Position numbers and translations under genes: made by a program. Source: Lasiosphaeris hirsuta (lineage: Eukaryota > Ascomycota > Sordariomycetes > Sordariales > Lasiosphaeriaceae). Taken from it: a stretch of 64,000 bases of DNA. The stretch covers positions 1,178,001 through 1,242,000 of the forward strand of contig JAUKUA010000002.1 of the NCBI GenBank assembly GCA_030549175.1. The letters run 5' to 3'. Numbering within the stretch: position 1 is the first letter of the stretch; every line of letters begins with the position of its first letter. The notes under the pieces are model-generated. The model was not told where the DNA came from. It saw only the letters and a list, made by a program, of their open reading frames with translations, and ran no database searches. Below, piece by piece: positions 23,880-34,710 of this stretch.

Positions 23880-25050
23880 CACGGCAGGTCAGGATGAAGA
23901 GAGACAATGCTGCAATAACCTATCCTTGATTGTGTAAAAACAAGCTGAGAAAAGAGAGGAGGAGGAAGAATGAGTGGTGTGGCCGGGCTCTGGACTTCTG
24001 TAGGAGTCCTAGGCAGCTCGGGCCACTCGTTCTTCGAGTGAATGGTCTCCATACTGACAGTGAATGGCTATCTTCGAGGTAGGAGGAGTTTACGTGACGG
24101 TGTGTGGCATGCGTGCCAGCCGTCACAGTCGGGGGCGAACGCGCACTGAGACCGCCGGGGATGGTGGTAGAGTCGGGCTGAGGCGGGTAGTGTGTTGTGA
24201 AGGCGAGATGGGGGCAGGCCATGGCGACAACTAGTATTCTAGGAATCGGCTAAGGCTTCATTGCGCTGAATTTTGGAAGCAAATGAGGCTAAATGGGTTG
24301 GAAATAAGTTTGGATGCGTAGTGCCTCTCTCATAGTCAGATAGGGGAGATTGTAAGCAAACCTACGTGCTATTTGTAGCAAAAATCACAACATATTTCCC
24401 CGGGTACTCTCTCAGCGAACCTCGTGGCTTGTTTATTGAGCAGCCCTTGGTTTATTCGTAGTATCCATGCCATTTACTCCTTGTGCAACTTTCGTCCAAA
24501 AAAAGATTTCGCTGCGGAAACGGACCAATTGCTATGTGAAAGAGGCAACTCTGAGCTCTGTCAAGAAGAACTACTGGTACCGGATTAGGTACTGGAGTTG
24601 TTGATGTCCATCCCACTTGAGAAGCAGGCTAAGTTAATTCAGCTTTAATAGTTCCTGCTTGTCTTTGCTCGGCCGCTCAAGATAATCGTGGGGACGCTAG
24701 TAAGCAAGAGGTAGATGATAGTTCAAGGTGGCGCAGCTTTGCTAGCAAAGAGACTGAACACGGTAAGTTGAACGGCTGAGGTCTTGGTCTGAATGAAGAC
24801 ACCTAATTGGCGAGTCTGAACCTGAGAATAGAGCGGTCTGATCACAACCCCTATTGATCATCCGACTAGAATTGCCTTTTTGTATGGGGTGTACCAATGA
24901 GCTATTAACTGTGACACGGAACCGGAGAGTCGCAGGGACCTTGAGGATTTTGGCAAGGGGCCAAGCAGACATGTAGATTTTCTGCGACAGGTGGGTACTA
25001 CAACTTCCAAGGGCAAAAGTGCAAAAGTAAACAAACATTGTGTTATTTCA
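23880..25050. other. Intergenic
   Basis: Apart from the possible 5' remnant at 23,920-24,222, no gene is supported. AT-rich between 24,250 and 24,700. Confidence 0.45.
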
Positions 25051-25144
25051 TGCCCAATAACAGGATTGAACTGTTGACCTTCGCATTACCAATTATATCA
25101 GAGATATATTAGTACGACGCTCTAACCAGCTGAGCTAATCGGGC
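25051..25144 (-). tRNA. tRNA-Ile(AAU) with a 20-nt intron
   Basis: Read on the minus strand from 25144. The acceptor arm GCCCGAT pairs with ATTGGGC and is followed by discriminator A. The D-arm region TAGCTCAGCTGGTTAGAGC is canonical, the anticodon stem TCGTA/TGCGA encloses loop CTAATAA (anticodon AAT), and the T-arm ends AACAGTTCAATCCTGTT. The intron sits between positions 37 and 38, starting TATCTCTG, as in other fungal intron-containing tRNAs. Confidence 0.93.
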
Positions 25145-26489
25145 TGTGTTATTGTTGAGAAACACAGCTTCAGTTGTGACTCATGGAAGGAGGATTGTGG
25201 ATACCGTCGAAGTTGCAGTGATGGGGCGGCGAGCGATGCAGTCGCGAACTTGGTCTATCCATGTCGGTAGCGGCTTTCGGCGGCAAGATTTCCTATCCGA
25301 TGCAAATACCGTAAAGTGCTCTCGCGCTGAGAATGCTGACTCGACTAATAGACCCTGGAGTTCACTATCAGCAAGTTCAACTGGGTGGTGGTGGGTAGGA
25401 AGTGTGGCAGCAGAATTAGGTGGATTGCGCTTCATGACAATGGCACTGCTAGCACTCGGCCCTGGCGATTCAGCGTGCGATCGGGGCTGCTGTTGGCTGG
25501 ATGAGCTGCCATCCAAATGCTCGGAAGCCGCGAGGCCACTTTGAGGAAGAAGCTGTGACGGGAGATTGCGTGATGCATATCTTGATGCACAACTTGTGAT
25601 ACAGTGTGGTGCAGTTGACAGGTCAGTGGTCAGGTTGGACAGACCAAGAGGTTGATAGCATCTGACGTGATGAAGGCGCTCGAGCTCGAAATTGAAACAG
25701 TGACTTGACGCCTCTAATCTTTTAGTGTAGTGTGCTAGGCAGAATCGTGGCGGTAGGTAGGCCCGGTAGGCTCCATCTCGAGCTTGGGCCCGTCCGCAGA
25801 TGTCAGCTCCAGGGCGATCTTGCCGCGCTAACGCATGGCGGGTCAGTCCCCTGCCAGAACCGTTAGGGCTCACGAGGGCTTTTGCCACTATCGATAAGCG
25901 ACCGACACAATCCACACACTAATGGGCAAGAGAGGCTGGGGAGGGGCGAGCGCGGCTGCTTTTGGCTGGTTGTTTTCGTCATCAGGATTCCCCAGCCTTC
26001 CACGGGCAGTCGCATCATTGTGTTTGTGTCAGCACAATTCCCATCCCTCGCTCCCGCGATCCCGTAGAGGGCAAACAGCTCCAGCCCAATTGCACTGCAG
26101 GTGCACCCCTCGCTCGCGCCTGCTTCTCTTCTCCGACAGCAGTTCTCGTGGTCCGTTCTTTTCTGATGCTTTGAGACTGTCGAGGCTTTGGTGTTCTTCG
26201 ACTTCTCTTCTCGAGTTCTCCAAGTTCCCCGACGCACGCCTCTTTGTTTGGGCCCAGCGCCCTTTCCTGCGCTCATTCGCCACCCTCCGTTTCAGCCCAC
26301 GCGCTTGTTTCCTCGTCTGACGCATCGTCAACACGCCCACAAGACACCGTCCGCGTGTCGCATGCCCGTTGCTTGCTCCATGGGATAAACATCCTTCGTT
26401 CCCCTCCCACACCGCTGTTCCCGCATTATTCATCCCGCCATCCTCTCAACGCCTGCACGCTGCAAATAGCAGAGACGCGACAAATCGCA
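25145..26489. other. Upstream region of the Tcp11-like gene
   Basis: A 244-codon minus-strand open frame (25,915-25,181) is Ser/Pro/Arg-rich with no domain; I could not support it as a gene. From 25,920 to 26,489 the plus strand is C/T-rich, like a long 5' UTR or promoter of the next gene; the frame is open upstream of ATG 26490 back to 26244. Confidence 0.4.
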
Positions 26490-29400
26490 ATGCGGCGGGC
26501 ATCCCTAGACCTGACCGAGCCGTCTCGGAATCTCGAAGAATCCGTCGGCTCGCCATCCCCAACAGCCCCCGATCCTACCCTCGACCTCTCTCTCCCTCCG
26601 CCCAACGAAGAAATCGAGCTTGCCGACGGGGACGGCGATGTCGACAATGACGACGACGCCAAGATCTACACCCCGCCCCCACATATTGCCGCCCGGCTGT
26701 TTTACGGCCGTCCCACAAACCAGACACGGCGCAAGGATAGCGCTGCCTCATCGCGTCGCAACAGCATCTCTTCCGTCCAATCTCGCTCCTCGCATGGCTG
26801 CACTCGCGACATTGGCGTGCAGAGCAAGCATGTCGCTCAACATCTCCGTCGAGCCTCGATCCTCGAGGACCGCAAGGCCCGCCTCGCCGACCGCGCAGCC
26901 CATGCCGAGAAGGTGCGCCTTCGGGCCGCCCTCGCCAAGTCTGCCCCTAGGGATATAAGTGTCAGCGAGGAAAGGGCCTTGGCTGCTGCCCAGGCCCGTG
27001 AGCGGAACCTGGCTGAGATTGCCGCCGCCTGTGCCGAGGAGGTGAAGCGGGCCAAGGCCATCGCCGAGAATATGAAGGAGAAGCGTGAGCAAGAGATTCG
27101 CAAGATGCGCTCTCAGATGGAGGAGCGTCTCGCCGAGGCCGAAAGGAGGCGAGAGGAGTTGCGCAGCCGGAATGCTGCAAAGAGCCGTGGGAGAGAGCGC
27201 GGCCACAGCCTCGGGACACCGAAGCCTACTTTTGTCGAGGTGATGCCTCAAGTCAAGGAGGTCAAGGAGCGCGACACCAGCCCAATCCGCGAAGACGTCG
27301 CCGTTGCCAAGATCCAGTGGTGGTGGAGGGCTTCCCAGCGGAAGCAAGCCGTGGCCGACTTTGTGGCCTTGGGATTGTCCATTGATGCTGTTCGGGAGAC
27401 CTCGTTTGAGGAGGTGACTCGGCTGCTCTCCCAGGAAAAGGTGTTGTCGGTAACCGCGCGAGCCCTTCGCATATGCGGCTTGAATGAAGGTGCTGCGGGC
27501 TCTGTTGAGGAGATCGCGGCCGTACGATCGTTCCTAAGTGCCTTCCTCATCCTCGGACACCCGTCCCAGGTGCTGAGCAACAAGGAGGGCAAGGGGGAAG
27601 AGGAGCAGGTCGGCTCCCTTCTAGCGAAACCCATCCCCAGGGACGATCTAGCTAATCCGCAGTCACAGGAGCTGGTGGGCAAGGCTAGAGATTTGCTCAT
27701 TTCGTTCGAGAACATCCTCGGGCGATTGACGTCGTTCAACAGCTACACGCCGCCGCCGGCCCTTTTCGATGCGTTCCCCGAGGCATACGCGACCTTTTAC
27801 AATGCTTTTATCGCATGGAAAGCGCGTGACTCGAGTTCTCTAGTCGAACTGATGGTGATGCAGTTTGTCGAGCTGGACGCGATCTGGGAGTCAGTCAAGG
27901 ACAGCACCGACGGGTCCGTTGACCAGGTCTATAAGGAGAGTATTCGCAACAACCAGTTGCTGCTGCTGGTCCGGATCAAGAAGCTGGCCGGTCCTACCAG
28001 GGGCAAGCAGATGGTCACCGAGGCCGTCAGAGCAGCCCGCAAGGCGAAGGCGAAGAAGCCGACGGGAGACACCAGGCCCCGATTCGCCGATGACTCCACC
28101 ACCGAGACGGCGATGGGGGTTCTCAGCGCGGAAGATGGTGACGGGGACACTCAAATGCAGGCCCCAACGCCGCCGGCTACACCACCACGGAAGCGCGAGA
28201 CTTTCAGGGTCAACGTCGTGATTCCCAATGCCAAGAGTCTTTTGCCCGACAACCGGGTTGTTGTGCACGAGCTTGCCATTAACAAGGAGTTCCGTACCGA
28301 GCCCCATGAGTATCACGAGCAGCAGGAGCATCTGCTTGCGCCCATATTCCAGGATATGCGGGCGACAATGCAGGCTGACCACCAGGAGGCCCACTTCTTT
28401 CTATTGCTGAAAGTTGCCGACTCCATTCGGGAGAAGCTGCAGCGTCTGGTGAAGCCGGGTAACTCGATGCACACATTCATCGGGGAGATGCTAGACACCG
28501 AGGTCGCACGCCGCCAGTTTACAATGGGAACCTTTTCTTATGAGAAATTTTTCCAGGCAATGGGGTCTCTGCTCCCGAGGCTCTGCGCCCCGGTCCGCGA
28601 TGAAGAGGTCACGGCACTCATCGAGGAGAAGCTTAGCCAGGGTAACTATGTGGACCGCATTGAGGCACTCAATGGGTTTATCGACGTCATGCTTAGCGAT
28701 TACGCAAACTACTTGCTGCAGTTGGCGGCCCCTCGGCTTATTGAGGAAGCGCCTACCTACGAAGCAAAGGTTTTCGCGTCCAATATTGAGTCGGGGAAAT
28801 ACGATCTGTCGGCAGCGACTACCGCGTGGCGAACATCGCGACGGAAGCTCCTGGCCGAGGCAGCGCGGCGCGACCCTGAGGGTATCAATCTTGCGGCTAA
28901 CCGTCCGGCCGCAAACCGCATCTACAACCAGATGCTCGTTGACTTGTTCACGCAGCTCTCTCTGGTCCCGGTTGGCGAGGTTCCCGAGATGCTGCTGCTC
29001 GACCATAAGCGGGCTCTTGAGGCAGGCCGGCTGACGAGGAGGATCATCACGACGGGAGCAATTCTGTTGCAATGCAAGAACCTCCTGAAGCGAGATGTGC
29101 GTGCGCCCTGGAAGAACGAGGCGCAGCGTATCCTGCTCGTGCTCGAGAAGAGCGAGTCACAAGGCGACATGACGCTTGATGCAACGGTGGACGGCATCAT
29201 GGCGGCCCTCGAAGCGGGACGTTCGATGCCGGCCGCGACCAAGGTGCATCTCAGGGCGCTCGTCAACAAGTTTGTCGCTGCCAGCGACGAGGCGGCCACG
29301 CGACGTGAAAGTGAACCGCGTGAGCCGGTGCTGCGTCTCCTTCTGAACCGGCTGCGCGGGTATATCTTGGCGCGGCTGGCTACGGCTTCAGCGAGTGAGA

Positions 29401-29615
29401 AGGTCAAGGCTACGAGCACAGCCGGCGAGAAGCTGGCAAGCTTGGGCCTGGCGGAGTTCTTGGACAAGATCCGCGATATGGTTGAGATGATGAGCAAGGT
29501 ATCATCGGTCGACCGCGATGCGCATAGCGGGTGGTGGGATCAGGTTGGCGAGGTTGTTGAGAAGGAGGGCGATGTCTTTGCTGCAGGTTCGGTATCACCT
29601 GCTAGGTCGTCGTAG
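26490..29615 (+). CDS. Tcp11 / Sok1-like protein
   Basis: A single exon of 1,041 residues from ATG 26490 (MRRASLDL). The open frame extends to 26244, but that part has UTR-like composition. The N-terminal third is disordered and acidic, then Arg/Ser-rich. Residues about 120-270 form a long charged, Ala/Glu/Arg-rich coiled coil. An IQ-like segment AKIQWWWRA follows, then the large helical Tcp11 domain to near the C terminus (blocks such as ARDLLISFENIL, EMLDTEVARRQFT, MLSDYANYLLQL, RIYNQMLVDLF). In yeast, Sok1 is a high-copy suppressor of loss of PKA; animal TCP11 interacts with cAMP/PKA signalling in sperm. It lies among housekeeping genes and is clean. Confidence 0.93.
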   Translation: MRRASLDLTEPSRNLEESVGSPSPTAPDPTLDLSLPPPNEEIELADGDGDVDNDDDAKIYTPPPHIAARLFYGRPTNQTRRKDSAASSRRNSISSVQSRSSHGCTRDIGVQSKHVAQHLRRASILEDRKARLADRAAHAEKVRLRAALAKSAPRDISVSEERALAAAQARERNLAEIAAACAEEVKRAKAIAENMKEKREQEIRKMRSQMEERLAEAERRREELRSRNAAKSRGRERGHSLGTPKPTFVEVMPQVKEVKERDTSPIREDVAVAKIQWWWRASQRKQAVADFVALGLSIDAVRETSFEEVTRLLSQEKVLSVTARALRICGLNEGAAGSVEEIAAVRSFLSAFLILGHPSQVLSNKEGKGEEEQVGSLLAKPIPRDDLANPQSQELVGKARDLLISFENILGRLTSFNSYTPPPALFDAFPEAYATFYNAFIAWKARDSSSLVELMVMQFVELDAIWESVKDSTDGSVDQVYKESIRNNQLLLLVRIKKLAGPTRGKQMVTEAVRAARKAKAKKPTGDTRPRFADDSTTETAMGVLSAEDGDGDTQMQAPTPPATPPRKRETFRVNVVIPNAKSLLPDNRVVVHELAINKEFRTEPHEYHEQQEHLLAPIFQDMRATMQADHQEAHFFLLLKVADSIREKLQRLVKPGNSMHTFIGEMLDTEVARRQFTMGTFSYEKFFQAMGSLLPRLCAPVRDEEVTALIEEKLSQGNYVDRIEALNGFIDVMLSDYANYLLQLAAPRLIEEAPTYEAKVFASNIESGKYDLSAATTAWRTSRRKLLAEAARRDPEGINLAANRPAANRIYNQMLVDLFTQLSLVPVGEVPEMLLLDHKRALEAGRLTRRIITTGAILLQCKNLLKRDVRAPWKNEAQRILLVLEKSESQGDMTLDATVDGIMAALEAGRSMPAATKVHLRALVNKFVAASDEAATRRESEPREPVLRLLLNRLRGYILARLATASASEKVKATSTAGEKLASLGLAEFLDKIRDMVEMMSKVSSVDRDAHSGWWDQVGEVVEKEGDVFAAGSVSPARSS

Positions 29616-30872
29616 ATAAGGACGAGGCAGTGCCGGACGGCGGTGTGCGCATTGACGGATATGACGGGATGGACGGACGGGATTCTCATTTCTTCTTTTT
29701 CGTGATGCATTGGGCATTTTAAGGGCGATACACAGACTGGTCACTTTTCTTTCCGGAGGCATTGCGATTGCAACAAGGCATGGTATACGTATGGGCTCTG
29801 CTTCTGCTTTCTTCTCCTTTTTTCTGTCTGCCTGGCTCGGCATCTGGGTTGCTACGTTGCTTCGCTTCGCTTCGATTGTTGTCTTGTTCTGCATCATTGC
29901 GCTATTCACCTTGGCGTTTGGTGGACCGACTGACTTCCCGTACTTTAGGTACGGGATGGGATTTTCTCTTTCTTTCCAGGGGAAGATATTCTGCCAGGGA
30001 CGACTCAGCGACATTGCTTACTGCGTTGTGTTTGCTTGAGGGAATGGGGGGCTTTCTGTTGTATGTAATGTGCTTGCATGCATGCATAGGTATGATGAAT
30101 GAATGATCAGCGGGACGAGGGTCTTCTGGACCTTCTGCGTGCCTGTATTTCTGATGACTTTCTTGGCTGTGGATCTGGTCTCCTGTGGGTGGTTTGCCCG
30201 ATGAACGTGCACTCTGATCCCGGGCTGTCTGCTTGTTAGCGTGAGTCCTGTGACTGTGACCTTGGAATACCTTTTTGCCATTTGCAAACTTGGAAGGCAA
30301 TCCGCATTTGGGAAAGGGCCTCGGGGTTTTATGCTGCGACATTAGAAATTTCACTGAGCCCCCGGTAAGTAAATCCATGACGTTAAGCAAAAATAATTTT
30401 CTCTCCATGGCCCAGATGAGAGCTTTGACTAAACGCGCGGGCCGCTGACAGACAAAACAGAGTTGCGATGGCCGTGGAGGACAGGCGCTCTCGACCCATG
30501 AAGGTCCCGCCGCTCCTTGGCACTGAGCTAACGTCGATGCGGCAATACCGAGCACCAAGTACGAGTCTCACTGTGGGGAAATCACCCCTCATCAACCCCC
30601 CCAACGGGCACCCAGCAAGCTATTGGAACGCCCGTCTTTCTGCCTTTCCTCCCACCTTCTGCTTGGGCACCACTGGCACTACTGGCGCCGTTGAAGACGG
30701 CAAAACGGCAACCCGATCTGGAAGCTCGCCTACATTCCCGATTTCTTCCCAATTGCGCCCCGCTGCGCCTATCTGGTTGCCCTTGTCCTTGTCGTCATTG
30801 GCGCGGAAGGCGGGGTCGGCCCTGATTGCTGACCCGACGTCTCGAGCTTCTATCATCTTGATCTCGCGTCTG
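29616..30872. other. 3' flank of Tcp11-like gene and 5' region of aminopeptidase
   Basis: Pyrimidine-rich sequence downstream of the stop; no independent gene supported. The plus-strand frame is open from 30468 into the aminopeptidase exon, but I place its start later. Confidence 0.5.
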
Positions 30873-33800
30873 ATGAATCTTACCGTCGCCAGTTGGAGAT
30901 TGAGCTTTGTTTTTGCCCGAGCGCCTCCTAGAGCAACAGTTTCACCTTCAGCGTCGACGCCTTCAAATATCGCCCGCGCCTGCCTCCCTCGATCGGCTAG
31001 AGTGCTCGCCCAGCGGTTCCACACCCCATCCACTTTCCCCAGATCTAGACCCATAGCTCTATCTGCGCGTCAAAGACTGCGCGCCACAGCTTTTCAAGTT
31101 ACCTCTCTCTCCACCTCCCAACGGCACTGTTCTATGGCATCTAAGATCGCAATCATGGTAGACCGAGACACCCTCCCCAGCGACTTCAAGCCGGCCCACT
31201 ACGACCTGGCCATTAGGGATCTTGACTTTCCAAGCTGGGCCTACAAGGGCACTGTTAGGTGAGTTGTCTGAACATTATTCCATGACGCCTTCCTGACACC
31301 TCCAGGATCGACGGAGAGCTCATCAAGCCTACCGCCCAGATCGTGCTAAACACGCTGGAGCTCAAGCTCGTCAGCTCCAACATTGTCGTCAGCCAGAACA
31401 AGAGCGACCAGTCATGGCAGGCTTCCGGCTTCACCGAGGACAAGAAGTCCCAGCGCACTACCATAACGTTCCCTGAGGAGCTGCCCACGTCATCCAAGGT
31501 CTCCCTGCTCATTGAGTTCACTGGTGAGCTCAACCACGATATGGCTGGCTTTTACCGCAGCCAGTACAAGCCCGTGGCCCCCCCTGCCGCTAGTGTCCCC
31601 CACGACGATGAGTTCCACTACATGCTCAACACCCAGTTCGAGGCCTGCGATGCCCGCCGCGCATTCCCCTGCTTCGATGAGCCGAACCTCAAGGCCACCT
31701 TTGACTTCTCCATTGAGATCCCCGCTGACCAGGTCGCCCTCTCCAACATGCCCGTCAAGGACACCCAGACCGTCGGCGACAAGAAGCTTGTTTCCTTCGA
31801 GCGCTCCCCCGTCATGAGCACCTATTTGCTCGCCTGGGCCGTGGGTGACTTTGCGTACGTCGAGGCCTTCACCGATCGCAAGTACAACGGCAAGCAGATC
31901 CCCGTGCGCGTCTATACCACCCGCGGCCTTGAAGAACAAGGTCGGTGGGCCCTTCAGCACGCCCCCAAGATCATCGACTACTTTTCTGAGCAGTTCGAAA
32001 TCGACTACCCTCTGCCCAAGAGCGACATCCTAGCCGTCCACGAGTTCACCCATGGCGCTATGGAGAACTGGGGACTAGTCACCTACCGCCTCACGGCCAT
32101 TCTGTTTGACGAGAACCTGTCTGAGATCAAGTACAGAAACAGGATTGCTTACGTGGTTGCCCATGAGCTCGCGCATCAGTGGTTTGGTAATCTTGTTACC
32201 ATGGACTGGTGGGATGAGCTCTGGCTCAACGAAGGCTTTGCTACGTGGGCTGGATGGCTGGCGACGGACCATTTGCATCCGGAGTGGGAAGTCTGGGCGC
32301 AGTTTGTCAATGAGGGCTTCGACCAAGCATTCACACTGGACAGCGTCCGCTCGTCACATCCGATCCAGGTTGCGGTTAGGGATGCTCTTGACGTCAACCA
32401 GATCTTTGACAAGATCAGCTACCTCAAGGGATGCTCCATGATTCGCATGCTTGCGTCAAACCTGGGTATCAAGACGTTCCTCCAGGGCGTCGCTATTTAC
32501 CTCAAGAAGCATGCCTACGGTAACGCAAAGACAACGGCGCTGTGGGAATCCCTGAGCGAGGCTTCGGGTGTCGATGTCAACACTATTATGGGCGCCTGGA
32601 TAGAGAAGATTGGCTTTCCTGTACTGACAGTCACCGAGGGCCCGGGATCGCAGGAGATCTCGATCAAGCAGTCCCGCTTCCTATCGACGGGCGATGTCAA
32701 GCCCGAGGATGATGAGACTACTTGGTGGGTCCCTCTTGCGCTCAGGGGCAAGCTTAACTCGCAGGGCGTTGAGTCGCTGGCTCTCACCACAAAGGACTCC
32801 ACCATCAGCGGTGTCAGCGATGACTTCTACCAGCTCAACACCGACGCGACTGGCTTTTACCGCGTGAACTACCCCGAGTCGAGACTCAAGAAGCTCGGCA
32901 CGCAGCTCGGCCAATTGAGCACTGAGGACAAGATCTTCATCACCGGCTCCGCGGCCGATCTCGCCTTCGCAGGATACAGCACAACCGCGGGTCTGCTATC
33001 TTTTATCCAGGGCATGAAGGCCGAGACGCACTACCATGTTCTGAAGCAGGCTCTCGATGCCATCGGAACCCTCAAGTCAATCTTTGCCGACGACGCACAG
33101 ATCAAGGCGGGGCTGGAGAAGTTCGTCCTGGAGCTGGTCGAGAGGCCGCTGAAGGAGGTTGGCTGGGAAGCCAAGTCCGGAGAGGACTACAACACGAGCC
33201 TGCTGCGGACCCGCCTTCTTACCAGCGCTATTGCAAACGGCCACCAAGAGTAAGTCTTTTTTTCTGCATCCGATGATCCAATGCTCACCTGTCACAGGAC
33301 CACCGAAGCTAGCTTCGCCCGCTGGACTGCCTTCCGCGCCAACCCCGCCGAGAACCCTATCCCAGCGGACCTTCGCGCCCCCATTTACCGCGCCGCCCTG
33401 CGCGCCGACCCTGCCGGGACTGTTGCCGCCCTCAAGCACGAGTGGTTCACCACTCCGGCAATTGATGGAAAGGAGATCTGCCTCCAGAACCTCGGCCACG
33501 CCACCGACACTGGCATCATCTCGGATATCCTTCTGCCATTCCTCTTCAACATTTCCCCCCCGGCTGCCGCCACCGAATCCATCCCGTCGGGTGATATGCA
33601 CATCCTGGCGAGCAGCCTGTCGGGCAACCGCGTGGGACGCCTGCTGCTGTGGGCGTATCTTCGCGATAACTGGGATCAGGTAAATGCGAAGTTGGGAGGG
33701 AATCCGATCTTGATCGACCGGTTGGTTGGTCGGAGCTTGGGCAAGTTTGCGGATAGACAGGTCTTGGCGGAGATTGAGACGTTCTTTGCGGGAGTGAGCA

Positions 33801-33919
33801 CCAAGGGATTTGACCGCACGCTAGAGACAGTCAAGGACAAGATTAGAGGGCGGGCGGCGTATAAGGAGAGAGATACTGAAAGTGTCAAGGGATGGTTGAT
33901 TGGGAATGGATATGCCTAG
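30873..33919 (+). CDS. APE2: M1 family zinc aminopeptidase (Ape2/Aap1, puromycin-sensitive type)
   Basis: Join 30873-31258, 31306-33249, 33298-33919 (introns 47 and 48 nt), giving 983 residues. An in-frame ATG at 31134 (residue 88) would give the cytosolic length of 896. The extra N terminus is rich in Arg, Ser and Ala with no acidic residues, like a mitochondrial presequence, so two products from alternative starts are possible, as in yeast Ape2. The substrate motif GAMEN is at 32054-32068. The zinc site HELAH (32162-32176) is followed 18 residues later by NEGFA (Glu codon 32231-32233). The C-terminal ERAP1-like helical domain is complete. It removes N-terminal residues from peptides. Confidence 0.96.
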
Positions 33920-34710
33920 ATGCTACAATGGAGATGTACTACGCAGAATGGGGGGTGTCTCTCGGAATACCTATTCAACTCCTTTTGGGCCTCGTGCCCA
34001 GTCGCAACAACGCCCCGCTCCCGATGGGAAGCAAAACCCTCGCGCAGCTGTCTCTTTTCCGCGGCCGTCCTCAATTAAAGATGGACAAAATACACGTAAT
34101 CGCATCACGCGACCAAGAGTCGGTATCGAAATGCCGGGCTCTCTCATCAGAGGCTGCTCAGGCTGGAGATTACGGGGCCAGGGGATAGCGCAGCAGAGCC
34201 TCATCGTGCCGGGGGACATGCAGGGTCTCCGAATATTTGCCTTAGTAGCTGTCTTGGCGCTGTGGAAATGTCACGATTTTAGTGATGTTTCGGCTTCTGG
34301 CTAAATTCGGGTTCGTTGTTGCACAGCAGCCGGGGGACACCTTACATGACAAGTTACACCACGTCTTTGTCTTGCGAATTACCGCTGACAGACATCAACA
34401 AGGTTTCTACGGCATATTCCACCCGACTCATAGCCTGGAGCTCAATGTGGTGAGCAGCTGAAGCAGCGCGACATTCGATATCCGACGTCGACAGCGGCTA
34501 GATGTGGCCCCTGGTCAAGCCGCTGGCTGCGATAATTGGATCGGTGACCTTTTGGGACATAAGCTGAACCCCTGAGCGACGCCGACAAAGTACGCACATG
34601 CAGCGTGACAACACCTCCTGGCCCCTGAATTCAGAGCCTCGTAAAAAGGGAAGCGCTCGGTATCGGCTCGCCATGGATAGAGCTGGTACATAATTTTGAC
34701 ATTACCCTCC
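33920..34710. other. Intergenic
   Basis: No supported gene; short chance frames only. Includes the upstream region of the next plus-strand gene. Confidence 0.5.

Noticed and set aside
25181..25915. 244-codon minus-strand frame as a gene
   Set aside because: Composition is low-complexity Ser/Pro/Arg with no domain and no splice context, and it lies in the probable promoter region between the tRNA and the Tcp11-like gene.
29902..30558. 218-codon minus-strand frame as a gene
   Set aside because: It is antisense to the 3' flank of the Tcp11-like gene, with no recognisable motif.
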